Source: Monoplex corrugatus (Eukaryota; Mollusca; Gastropoda; Littorinimorpha; Ranellidae). From it: a stretch of DNA of 64,000 nucleotides. Under the pieces are notes generated by a model that was given only the letters and a program-made list of their open reading frames with translations, ran no database searches and was not told the DNA's origin. The DNA is taken from NCBI GenBank assembly GCA_030674185.1, contig JAPXFY010000015.1:20047280-20111279 (forward strand), given 5' to 3'. A program made the position numbers and the translations under genes. This document shows, piece by piece, positions 21,171-31,746 of the stretch (its first letter is position 1; each line of letters starts with the position of its first letter).

Positions 21171-22193
21171 GTAAGGTCCACTGCAACAGATTGCTGACCC
21201 GTAAGTTCTGAAGTACCAGCAGTGTCAGTTTCAGAGCCCAGCGATGCTGCAGTAAGTTGCTCTCCAGTACCTCCCTCTTGATTTCCGGATATTGGCAACA
21301 CGGGATCACTAGGATTATCATCCTGTCCAGAGGACTGCAGCATACGTTGAAGGTCTTCCTCAGTGTTTATCAAGTCAATGACGTCATCTGGCAGTCTAGA
21401 TGACCGGAGACCGATCTTTGCTTCGTCGGCCGAATGTAGCTTTGAAAGGAGTCATGCGTATTCCAGCATGGTAGCTCGAGTTCTTGTAGAACTGTACAAA
21501 TTTGACTCCATTAGTCCATTTGCACGTTTCATTGTCATTCATCCAGGCAACAAGACTTGTGTTTTAATGTCCCCATTGGCACGTTCGACGGAACCTTGAC
21601 TCTGGGGCTGGCGAGGCTTCCCATGCACTAATCGCAACTCAGGCCACAAGTTTGTTACTTCTTTTATGACAGATGCCGTAAACTCTGCAACCATTGTCAC
21701 TCTGTAAGATAGCTGGTGCCCCCACAAGTCAAAAATATGTCCAAAAGGTGATAAGCCACTTCAGCTGGTCCGCTTAGATGTCAATGGTCGTATCAGGCAG
21801 AATTTTGTAAAGTGATCCTGATACACACAGATCCACTTGAAATTGCCATCAGGCAAAGACTGCATGTCGATGAGGTCAATTTGTGCCCGAGAAAGATAGT
21901 TACTGGACACGATGGGTTTGACAACAACCCCCCTCACTCGTGGTCGTTTCTTTTTCTTTTGACACTCGTTGCACATGGATTTGAAGAGTTCAATAGCTTG
22001 GCGTGGAATGTTGGCATATTTCTTCCACAGTTCCTTTTCCATTCCATCTCTTCCTCCGTGACCAGTTAATACGTGAGCTCGCTTGATGATGTCGTAGGTT
22101 TCTTCAGTGGTGACGAAATACAGCAGCGGGTCATTGGGTGTTTCCCTCTTGCGGATGAGGCGTTCGGAGTCGCCACATTGAAGAATTTCATAC

Positions 22194-22401
22194 CTAGAAG
22201 ATTTAAGAACATGTGTAAAACTAAGGGTAGAGCAAGAGAAAGAAAAATATGAAGACAGACAGACAGAGACAGACAGACAGAGAGAAAGAGAGTGAGAGAG
22301 AGACGCGGTCAGACAGAAAGGCGGTCAGACAGATATAGGCAGAGATAGAGAGAGAAAGGGGTGGAGGAGAAGAGAGAAGAGAGAGAGAGAGAGGGACTTA
22401 C
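22194..22401 (-). other. intron of Ginger-2 with GACA/GA repeats
   Basis: GTAAGT donor and CTTCTAG acceptor bracket 208 bp rich in GACAGACA and GAGA repeats. Absent from Ginger-1. Confidence 0.65.
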
Positions 22402-22559
22402 TTTGAAAGTAGATAAAAATCACGCCGAGATCTGTTTGTTGTCTTCATAGATGCATGTTTCACTTCTTCAACTGTGGTATGGTAGGTTTCTTTTGAGAGA
22501 GCATTAGCTTTCATTTCTTCTTTTAGTTTTTCCAGGAACCTTACTTCCGTTGCATCCAT

Positions 22560-22902
22560 TTCGCATTCTGTATGCAGCCTCTTCTGAACGGAAAGACGGT
22601 AAAACCTAATGGCTCAGAGAGTGAACAGAGTTCAGAACTTGCACAAGTGTGTTTTTTCCTCTCAGTGGGTGAAACCGCGTTCCCACTGTCGGAGTGAAAG
22701 TTGCGCGTGAAAGTTCTGAGTGCATTTGGGTGATCGGTGTGCATGATCTATTTGGGGAGCTGATCCAAGCATTTCCTGTGGGCCACGCTCGCCTCGCCTC
22801 GCCTCAGACTGTGGCTGGCAAGAGAAGAGAAGAGAAGAGAAGAACAACACAATAAGTTTAAAAAGGCAAAATGTTTAAAATCGTCATAATTCAGATGGTA
22901 TC
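22560..22902. other. 5' non-coding part of Ginger-2
   Basis: Region between the start codon and the right terminal repeat. It probably holds the promoter, but no specific element can be named. Confidence 0.4.
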
Positions 22903-23042
22903 AGGCAATGTGTGTATTTTGGAGGCTAAAATCTCAGGCAATACGTGTTTTGACTAAAATTTTTAGGCAATACGGGAATTGCCTAACTCGTTTAGCAAAT
23001 ACGCGTATTGCCTAAACATTGCCTGAAATACACACATTGCCT
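22903..23042. repeat. right terminal palindrome array of Ginger-2
   Basis: Boxes start near 22903 and at 22936, 22965, 22994 and 23023; the last four are exactly 29 bp apart. The last ends 23 bp before 23065. Confidence 0.75.
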
Positions 23043-23196
23043 GAATTTGTACATTGACGGTAACATATATATATATATATATAGGCCTATTCTTTGACGT
23101 CATTTTGTAGCAAAACCACATGCTAAAAATGCAGATTCACTCACCTTCACTCATCTTCTGTTAGATTAGTATGATCAAATAAAAACACGAAAACAC

Positions 23197-23389
23197 TGTA
23201 GAAATGCAACAAACAGTTCTTACAATTAAAAACACGGGAAACCCTTAGATAGGTCCCACAACTTTTAATGCGATCTTTTTGACGATCCGTTGAACAGGAC
23301 GGAAGTGGTAACCATGTAAACAAAACAAGGGAAGTAACTATCTAAACAAAACAAGGGAAGTTAATCACTCACAAGAGTGAGACGCTACA
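23197..23389 (-). repeat. 3' LTR of Gypsy-2
   Basis: 193 bp; differs from the other LTR at, for example, CTTTTTGACG versus CTCTTTGACG. Confidence 0.85.
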
Positions 23390-23453
23390 TTACCCCCTTC
23401 CCAGCGGAGTACAACTACGTAGCGAATTGTCAAGGAATGAATGAGAATGACTG

Positions 23454-26400
23454 TCAACAGAATCTTGCTGGTAACCGTGAAATGTGACCAGAGCGGGTCA
23501 AGGTTTCTGGATGTGTGACTGGGGATGATGATGGCACAGTCATTGACTCAGTGGAGGTTGGTGGCAATAGTGATGGTGGTGATGCCTCAGCAGATGAACC
23601 CAGTCTCTTGTCATCTGAAGATGTGAGCGATGTCACAAAAGCAGCTTTGAGACGATCAATTGAAACCTTCTCTGAGCGGCCTTTGATGTCTAGGGTAAAG
23701 TACTTATCACTGATGTCAATGATGCGATAAGGGCCTTCATAAGGTCGCTGAAGTGGATGCCGGTGACAGTCAGTTCGAACATAGACATAACCTGTTGAGG
23801 CCAAGTTTGTTGGTACGTAGGCAGATTGTTGTCCATGGAACTTTGGTGCTGGAGGTTGTACTGAGCGCATGGTGTGTTGAAGACTTTGAGAAATGTAGAG
23901 TCTGGTTCAACAGTCCGTGCGTCAAGCGGCTGAAGGAATTCACCAGGAAGGCGAAGAGTTGAGCCATAGACCAGCTCAGCTGGAGAACAGTCAGGGTCCA
24001 CTCGCCAAGAAGAACGAATTCCCAACAAAACCATGGGCAGTTTTGCAACCCAGTCAGGGCTAGTAGTGCGAGCTTTGAGTGCTGCCTTGAGCTGACGGTG
24101 AAAGCGCTCAACCATGCCATTCGCCTGGGGTGATAGGCTGTAGTTGTGTGTGTCTCAATGCCCAAAAGCATGTTACACTCTGCCCAAAGAGTTGAGGTGA
24201 ACTGCCTGCCGCAGTCTGAGATAATGTCTTCTGGAACCCCAAACCTGGCGATCCAGTGCTGGACGAGAGCTGTAGCACAGGTAGAAGCATGAGCATCTGG
24301 GAGAGGAATGGCTTCTGGCCATCTGGTGAAATGGTCAATGATGGTGAAGAGATAGGTCATGCCCTGGCTGGCTGGCAAAGGCCCAACAAGGTCCACATGC
24401 AAACTGCAGAATCTGGTATTTGGTAGTGGACGTTCTACTAGTGGTGCTCTTGTGTGTTGATGAATTTTGGAGGTTTGGCAGGCATGACATTCTTTGCACC
24501 ACTTGCGTATGTCACGTTTCATACCATGCCACACAAAACGTTGGCTGATGGCTCGTTGAGTGGGACGTGCACCTGCATGTGAGAGTCCATGAATATGGTC
24601 AAAGACTGAGCGAGTCCAGGAATTTGGTAGCACTGGCCTCTGGACACCAGTGGATGTATCACAGAGCAGGGTCGATGTCCCAAGCTGAACATCTTGTAGA
24701 TGGAGACCAGAGGTAGCTGTGCGATAGGCTTCCATCTCACCAGACTGAACCTGATCTTGAGCAAGACGATTGAAGTCACCCACGGAGGAGATAGTGTTCT
24801 TCAGAAATGGAGTTGGTGCTGAAACGTGAAAGGGCATCAGCTACCACATTGAACTTGCCCTGTACTGGATGTTAGTGGTGAACTCAGCAATATAGGAAAG
24901 ATGTCTTGTCTGCCGAGGGGAGTGGTCAGTTTGACTCTTGAGAGCTGACGTCAAGGGTTTGTGATCAGTGTACAGCGCAAAAGGTCGTCCCTCCAAAAAA
25001 TGTCTGAAATGCTTGATGGCAGTGTAGGCTGCAAGAAGTTCACGATCAAAGGCACTATACTTCTTTTCTGTTTCAGAAAGTTTTCTGGAGAAGAAGGCGA
25101 GCGGTACCCAGGACTGGCCTTGATGTTCAAGTTGAGCACCTACAGCAGTGTTGGATGCATCTACTGTGAGACTTGTCAGCGCGTCTGTTTGAGGGTGATG
25201 TCAGCAGTACCGCCTCATTGAGTGCTTCCTTGGCTTTTTCAAATGCAGTTTGGCATTCTGCCGACCACTCAATGGTTTGTCCTTTACCGCTTGCTTGGGA
25301 ATGAAGTGGAGCCAGGATGCCCGCAACATGTGGGATGAAACGATGATAGTAATTCATCATCCCTAGAAACCGTTGAAGGCTGGTGCGATCAGCAGGCGCA
25401 GCAGTCACAGAGGGCAGCTACCCGTCAAGGAGTGGACGTATTCCTTGAGCAGTGACGCGATGCCCAAGAAAATCCAACTCACTGGCACCAAAAACACACT
25501 TGCCTTTGTTGATGACCAGTCCATTGGCCGAAAGGAGTTGGAAAAGTTGTCGCAGGTGTTCAAGATGTTCTTCGTGTGAGTGACTTGCAACAAGGATGTC
25601 ATCAACGTAGACAAAAGTGAAGGGAATGTTTCGTAGAATACCATCCATAAGACGCTGGAAAGCCTGGGCTGCATTCTTGAGGCCGGAAGGCATGCGGAGA
25701 AACTCCCAGAGGCCAAAAGGGTGTGATGATGGCAGTCTTAGCAATAGAAGATGGTGCCATAGGAATCTGATGATAGCCCCTGACGAGATCAATCTTGGAG
25801 AAAATGGTGCATCCTGCCAGGTGATTGTTGAAATCCTGAATGTGAGGCAAAGGATATCGATCATCTTTGGTAGCAGTGTTGAGTTGTCTGTAGTCACCGC
25901 AGGGTCGCCACTAGCCATTCGACTTGGGAACCACATGTAGGGGTGAAGACCAAGGTGAATTGGACCGACGAATAATACCCATCTCTTCCATTTTCAGGAA
26001 TTCAGCCTTGGCAGCTGCAAGTTTTTCTGGGTTTAAACGTCGGGCATGAGCATGAACTGGTGGGCCATGGGTGATGATGTGATGCTCAACACCATGTTTA
26101 TTGACAGTGGAGTCAAAATGTGGTGTGAGTAACTCTGGAAACTGTTGAAGAAGATCAGAGTACGCGTTGTGGGGAAAAAGTGAAAGGCCTGCCACAGACA
26201 AAGGTGCATCTGTACTTTTGAGAGAAGTAGAAACATTGTCCAAGGACAGGAGACGTTTGCCCTTGAGATCAATGATGAGTGATGAAAAAATCAGCACCAA
26301 GAATGGGACGAGTTACGTCAGCAAGATAGAATTCATGTGAATAGAGGTTTTTTGAACTGATTTCCAATGTGATGTTGCGTTTGCCCCAGGTTTTGATGGA

Positions 26401-27392
26401 AGTTCCATTGGCAGCAGAAAGGGGTGTAGAGGTGGGTTAGTCTTGCGATCCTTTGCAGAGGCAGGATACACGACACATCAAGGATATGGCCAGTGCGACG
26501 ATCTAAAACAGAGAACGTGTTTGAGCTTGAGATGCCGGCCGCTACCACGTTTAGCGACCGGCTTTGCCGTTTCCCGCCAATGATGTGTCTTGTTTGTTCT
26601 TCAGAAGAGATGCAAACTTGCAGCCAGGCTGACAGCGACGGGCATCTGGTCCAAATCTCAGATGGTAGAAACACACAGAAGACTGTGCTGTTGATAGTGA
26701 AGCTGGATTTGAATTGCCCTGTTGAGATGAGCGGGGTTTCGCTGAAATCTTTTAGCTGCAGATACAGCTTCCACAGATGGGCTGATGGTCCCAGCATGTG
26801 TGTCAGATGGAACCATTGAAATCTGCTGGACACTGGCGGTGCGTGTTTCCCAGATACGGTCCGCAGCTTCAGCAAGCTCTACTATATCAGCAATGTTATG
26901 TCCTGCAAGGATGCTTCGAATGTCTGCAGGAAGGTTTGATAAGAACAATGCACGCTTCAGTGTCTGTGGGTCATCATTGAGTGCGTTGATCTTGCACATG
27001 AAGGCAGTAGGGCGTTTGTCACCAAGTCCATTAAGATTGAGTAGTTCAGCATCTTTCTGGGCCTGGGATTTTCCAAAGGTCTTGATGAGAGCACTTTTTA
27101 AAGTGTCATATTTGTTCATAGCTGGTGGATTGGTGAGAATTGATTGCATTTCATCAGCAGTGTTGATGTCGAGTGCACTGACAACATAGTCATATTTTGT
27201 TTGATCTTGGGTGATAGCTTTGGTACCAAACTGGGCTTCAACCCTCGCGAACCACACTTCTGGAGATTTAATCCAGAATTCTGGAAGCTTCACAGACACT
27301 GCATTCACTTCACTGGCTGGCTGACTAGCAAGAGCCTGCATTTGAGTCACCAAGTTGGCCAGAATACTTGCTTCAGAAGAGTCTTGAGCCAT
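23454..27392 (-). pseudogene. Gypsy-2 gag-pol, several frameshifts
   Basis: Gag starts MAQDSSEASILANLVTQMQA (27392) and has PEVWFARVEAQFG. A degenerate knuckle-like segment lies near 26640 (LRFGPDARRC), and a protease region near 26300-26330 ends in RPILGADFF. RT shows [15 protein letters not shown] and the catalytic [13 protein letters not shown], with FLGHRVTAQGI after it. The RNase H connection has RTSLQRFLGMMNYYHRFIPH. Integrase has an H-H-C-C finger (HIHGLSHAGARPT, CKECHACQ), DLVGPLPASQG, DIISDCGRQFT and TAYHPRRMAWL. It ends in a GPY/F-like segment (RPYEGPYRIIDISDKYFTLD). At least six frame changes or stops separate these blocks, so no polyprotein can be made. Confidence 0.85.
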
Positions 27393-27423
27393 TTCTTGCG
27401 TTGTTCTGCGTCGGGGTCACCAA

Positions 27424-27616
27424 TGTAGAAATGCAACAAACAGTTCTTACAATTAAAAACACGGGAAACCCTTAGATAGGTCCCACAACTTTTAATGCGA
27501 TCTCTTTGACGATCCGTTGAACAGGACGGAAGTGGTAACCATGTAAACAAAACGAGGGAAGTAACTATCTAAACAAAACAAGGGAAGTTAATCACTCACA
27601 AGAGTGAGACGCTACA
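27424..27616 (-). repeat. 5' LTR of Gypsy-2
   Basis: 193 bp; followed on the minus strand by the primer-binding site and the gag start. Confidence 0.85.
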
Positions 27617-28249
27617 ACACCATTCCTTTCGGAGCTCTGACGCTCCTTCTTCAGCAGCCATGTTCTTTATTTGCTAATGATGTCAATAGTTGACGTCACA
27701 GCTAGACGAAAGAACAATGAAAAAAACGTCACGGTACACGTCACAAGACTGAAAAAAACGTCACGGCACACGAGAGTGAGAGAGGGAGGGAGAGAGGTTG
27801 GTGCTGGGTTGATAAGAGGGAGAGAGGTTGAGAAGGAGAGAGGGAGGGAGAGGGAGGCAGTTACAGTATCCAGGACAGGTGAGTGTTATTTGACAAGAAT
27901 TGTCGTCTTTCCTCCAAGTCCTCCAGGTATTCAACAGGGCCACTACTGGTATAGGAAGACGAGGGACAGATTCCAGAAGAGGCAGGCAACCATCACCAAT
28001 TGTTCCCCCAAAAAGCACAATATGTCGTATACAAATTTCCACATTATAAATATATCTTACTGTACACTGTACACAACAGCCGAACACTTGTTGTAGAGGG
28101 GTCAAATTTTCGACTTTAAAGTCTTTCTCAAGAAACTCAGAATGTCGACTAACAACAAAGCATAGCTATTACGAAGTTATGTACAAATATTGTGCGTCAT
28201 TTTTATTGTGCGTCATTTTTATGATGTCATGCTGTGTGCCATACACCCA

Positions 28250-28410
28250 CACAACACACACACACACACACACAGAGTCGCACATACCTCCGCACACTCA
28301 TACACACATTCATTCACATACCCACAAACACACACACACACGCACGCACGTACATACTCTCACACACGCTCCCACATACACACATGCGCACCCACACTCA
28401 CACTCATGCT
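28250..28410. repeat. (CA)n-rich microsatellite
   Basis: Interrupted CACA/CATACA repeats giving spurious His/Thr-rich frames. Confidence 0.9.
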
Positions 28411-28429
28411 AAAGTGAAGGGTGTGCTAA

Positions 28430-28905
28430 CAGGTAAAATTGTCCTTCCTTCCCTCATCGCGTCGAGCGGGATTTCCTTTGGGCACTGTACAGTCGCAGCT
28501 CATGCAGATTGGACCATGAGAAGGGTTAGAGTCAGTCCCCACACATTCAATCCTTGAGGGTAGTTGGTGCGCAGTTTGTCTCCAAAACCTTTCTCTTTCT
28601 TTCCTCCTGTTTGGATCTTCTGTTTGGATTTGTTCTATGGCTGTGACTCTCAGGTGTTCAATGGAGTGTCCAGGGGTCTGGAAGTGACGAGCCACCAGCG
28701 TTTCCCTTCTTTCCTCCACCCCTTTCTTGTTGTAGTCAGGTTTTGTTGTTCTTGTGCTCTTCTGTTCGTCTGAGTTTTTGATGTTCGATCTGTGTCCATA
28801 GAATCTGTGTTGTAGAGTCTGTCCCGTCTCTCCTACATATTGCACATCTTTGCATTTGGCACAGTCAATGAGGTAGATAAGATTTCTACTTTTGCATGTC
28901 ATTAT
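28430..28905 (-). pseudogene. GIY-YIG endonuclease domain of a Penelope-like retroelement
   Basis: The core is CKSRNLIYLIDCAKCKDVQY followed by VGETGQTLQHRFYGHRSNI. It contains the IYLI and YVGET motifs, the CxxC inside and the catalytic-region Arg typical of Penelope-type GIY-YIG nucleases. ETLVARHFQTPGHSIEHL and ERERFWRQTAHQLP follow. The reverse transcriptase that should precede it is absent, so this is the C-terminal part of a 5'-truncated copy. Confidence 0.8.
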
Positions 28906-29961
28906 ACATATATGAAACGTAAGACAGCTTCCGCTCACATGGTTGATTTTAAACTTTGCATGTATTCCTGTGAATGAATTTAATACGTATAGTTTGTGCC
29001 TGAAACTAAGCGACAAAGAAACAAAAAAGATAAATACCTGACTGAAGGTCTCAGATTCATAATCAGCACTGACTGTCTTTAAAAAAAACTGGATGTGTCC
29101 AAGCTGCTGTGCTCGTGGATGCTGGGGCCAGATGCTAGAGGGCTCTTGTCCTGATGATAACATATAATGTAGGCATTTTTTTTTTTATTCCTTTCATTAC
29201 TTTATTAAAACAACAACAAACAAACGAATGAAAACAGAAGAGTGTGTGTGAATGTCATACGTTTCTTTGAAATAGATGTAAATGTACTCATTTAATGATA
29301 CAGCTTTCTGTGTACATTATTAAATGACATGTGACTGTAAACATAGTCCGCTTTAAATGAACTGAGCATACTTTCAGTAATCAGGTAAATAGGTGTAACA
29401 AATGTTTATTTCAATTTTAGTCATGGAAAGAAACAGAAACACTATACCTTGCTAGAGGTCTCGCACTCAGGCTTCAGTGTATTATCCAGCCACTCATATA
29501 CTTTTGAACCTGATGCAGCAGGGTCTGTCTTCTGTCTTTTGGCTGGAGGGCTCTTGTCCTGAAAACGATTCTTTTCTCAAATGTCAATGTCTTCATAAGT
29601 TCCACTTAAGCAAATGTACATGTATATGTGATATTCTGTCTCTAGTGTACATGTATTCATGTGAGAGATACAGTTATGAAGACTTCATGCATTAAAACCA
29701 CCTCTTCCATTTAAAATGCCAAAACCCAAATATGTGATGAGAATAATAAATAGCCTACGTACATATATAGCAAACCTATAGTAATAAAGTTTTCTTTTCA
29801 AACTCAAACAATATGTGTACGAATATGAATTATTGCACAGCAGCACACGATCAGTAGATCGAAGTGCCAGTGCATATATTATGACAATTGTTTAAGACCT
29901 GTGGAACAGGGAAGTCAAGTGAAAAAGTCAAGTGAGACAAAAGCACTACACGGCAGATTCC

Positions 29962-30420
29962 TTAAAGGAGCTCTTCCGAGACGTCCCTCCTGATGCAATT
30001 TTCCAGTTTTTACAAGAGATCAATAGATTTCACTTGATGTAATTTAACGTGTTTTTCTTTAATGGCATTTTAGATTTGCAAGGTTGACGGTGAGCATGGT
30101 TTTTATTTTTTTTTTATCTTAACGGGTTGTTCTTTTCTTTTTTGACGTGGTGTTAGCCCTGATATGGCTCTAGTGGTCGGCTGGGCTATAAGCAATATGA
30201 ATTGAATTGAATTGACGTGGTGTTAGCCCTGATATGGCTCTAGTGGTCGGCTGGGCTATAAGCAATATGAGTTGAATTGACGTGGTGTTAGCCCTGATAT
30301 GGCTCTAGTGGTCGGCTGGGCTATAAGCAATATGAGTTGAATTGAATTGACGTGGTGTTTAGCCCTGATATGGCTCTAGTGGTCGGCTGGCTATAAGCAA
30401 TATGAATTGAATTGAATTGT
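29962..30420 (+). mobile_element. 5'-truncated LINE 3' end, copy 3, with tandem 3' units
   Basis: Same start as copy 1 (GAGCTCTTCCGAGACGTCCC). The last about 65-70 bp, from GACGTGGTGTTAGCCCTG to the GAATT tail, is present four times in a row, starting at 30144, 30214, 30279 and 30349. The copies differ mainly in the number of tail units. In copy 1 only one full unit and a partial one are present. Confidence 0.8.
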
Positions 30421-31523
30421 ATAGCACACCTTGCATCCCCTCTGTGAAGATACTTCAGTGCGTGGTTTCTTGCTGGAAAACGTCTTCTCCGATTTAGACT
30501 TGTGCTGTCTAAACGATGGATCTCCGACATATATTCATCCTGCAAATGCTGCACTTTCCTGTTCAGATCTATCAGTGTGTGATGCTCAACTGATCTTGGA
30601 CTATGAATGGTAAGTTGTGGATGATCTGCATGGAAGTGACCATCTTCCAGTTGTCTTAACGAGTCCAAGCGTTGGACATGAGTCTATAATTATGGGAGCG
30701 TTTGTTTTTCGCAGGGCTGACTAGGATTTGTTTGCAAGGGCTGTCCGGAGTGATTTGGAGGAAGAAAGGTCCTGCAAAGTCATCCTGAGTTGTGCCAAAC
30801 AAGCAATTCCCACATCGTCAGAGAAAGCGCACATGCCTAAAACACCATGGTTTGCTTCAGAATATTTACACACTGTGTCCAGCTGGCGGTCGCTGGTCAC
30901 TTTGGTGACAACGTCGCCTCTTTTGACGAAGACATCTCTGTCATAGACCCAGGTGTCCTGGAGCACCGCATCCCGTTTCAGCTTCCTTGCCCTGGCAGCT
31001 AGCTAAGACCTCAGTCGCGTCAGATTGTTATTGATGTAGATCCTGTCATCAGACTGCGGGACAGGAAGGGCAGCCGCTATGGCAGCGGAGGATGGAGCCG
31101 GTGGAGCTGAGTAACCGGCCATACTGAAACTGATGGAGGAGGCCGACTTATTTGTCAGCCCTCTACGAGCTCTCATCAATGCGCTCTTGTAGCAGTAGCT
31201 TGTGAATTTTACTATGATTGGCCGACATGATGGACCCCGTGTCTCCCTAACCGGTCAGTCATCTCCTCTGTCACGTCTACTCCCAGGGCCTCACCTATCC
31301 TCTGCACACTATTGGTGTCTTCCTTCACAGAGGCATCGGCTGGCTCAGGAATCCCACTGATCCTGACGCTATTTCTCTTGGTGAACAGCTCCTGGGAGTC
31401 TAGCCTGTTGCTGAGATCACTAATCACATTGTCCTTCTCCTTCAAAGTTTGTGTAGGCCAGGAATCTTGTCCTTAAGAGATTGAGTGAAGGCCGAGGACA
31501 ATACGTTTTGGATCTCTGGATCC
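30421..31523 (-). pseudogene. LINE ORF1-like gene, copy 2, C-terminal part
   Basis: Counterpart of 3890-5000 with the same blocks (LSNRLDSQELFTKRNSVRIS, LQDTWVYDRDVFVKRGD) and its own small indels. The N-terminal part lies beyond the piggyBac insertion at 34188-34494. Confidence 0.6.
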
Positions 31524-31662
31524 TTAAAACCCTCTAGAGCCCAACAATCTAAATAATGACACAAAAATTTTGAATCATTTACTGTAATACTGTATTGGGA
31601 CTAGAACAAAGTAAATCAAAGAAATAAATCGATACACTAAGTATTACAGAAGTTACGCAATG

Positions 31663-31721
31663 GGTCATATTTGGCACAATGGGCCTTTGAAGCACTGACT
31701 AGAAATGTGCCATATTTGGCA
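31663..31721. repeat. left subterminal palindromes of piggyBac-1
   Basis: GTCATATTTGGCAC at 31663 (half decayed) and GTGCCATATTTGGCAC at 31706. The same 16-mer family recurs at the right end. Confidence 0.75.
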
Positions 31722-31746
31722 CATGCATGCTTTGATTTATCAGTGT

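Larger units (their letters stand above)
20394..22559 (-). pseudogene. Ginger-like transposase 2, intron-containing, frameshifted
   Basis: Exon 1 (22402-22559) starts MDATEVRFLEKLKEEMKAN and ends ...RRDFYLLSK at a GTAAGT donor. Exon 2 starts at 22193 with YEILQCGDSERLIRKRETP. The homologous Ginger-1 protein runs through this point without an intron. The HHCC finger (HVLTGHGGRD, CNECQKKKK) and the first catalytic Asp (AQIDLIDMQSLPD) are intact. Frame breaks lie near 21760, 21720, 21540 and 21380, with a one-base loss near 20576 that disconnects the C-terminal CXC tail (KCNCNLNSRGKSCQTNRCKC, 20394-20540). IPLVDKGRGDPRNIMG is conserved with Ginger-1. Not functional. Confidence 0.8.
20014..23065. 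mobile_element. Ginger-like DNA transposon 2
   Basis: Inverted termini TGTTACCGTCAATGTAC, flanked by TATA on both sides (20010-20013 and 23066-23069). The right TATA runs into a short (TA)n. It has the same TGTNR start, 4-bp TATA duplication and 29-bp-phased terminal palindromes as Ginger-1, but the palindrome sequence differs. The transposase gene on the minus strand has frameshifts and an intron. It lies 80 bp beyond the end of Harbinger-3. Confidence 0.85.
23197..27616 (-). mobile_element. Gypsy-type LTR retrotransposon 2
   Basis: Two 193-bp LTRs (TGTAGAAATG...ACGCTACA) with a few differences, flanked by ACAC (23193-23196 and 27617-27620). On the minus strand the 5' LTR is followed by TTGGTGACCCCGACG, a primer-binding site often seen in animal Gypsy elements, and the 3' LTR is preceded by GGGAAGGGGGTAA. 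The full gag-pol order (gag, protease, RT, RNase H, integrase) is present but broken by frameshifts. No env gene is visible. Confidence 0.85.
28053..28912 (-). mobile_element. Penelope-like element fragment
   Basis: Insert absent from copy 1 of the duplicated segment. Copy 1 reads continuously ATTATAAATATGAAACGTAA; in copy 2 ATAAATAT is followed by 860 bp that end in ATACATAT before ATGAAACG. The insert carries a GIY-YIG endonuclease remnant and a CA-rich stretch (28250-28410). Confidence 0.7.

Noticed and set aside
22560..22850. Upstream region of Ginger-2 as a separate gene
   Set aside because: Short frames without motifs, inside the element's own 5' non-coding region.
23197..27616. An envelope gene making Gypsy-2 an errantivirus
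   Set aside because: The integrase ends at 23454 and only about 65 bp separates it from the LTR; there is no room for env.
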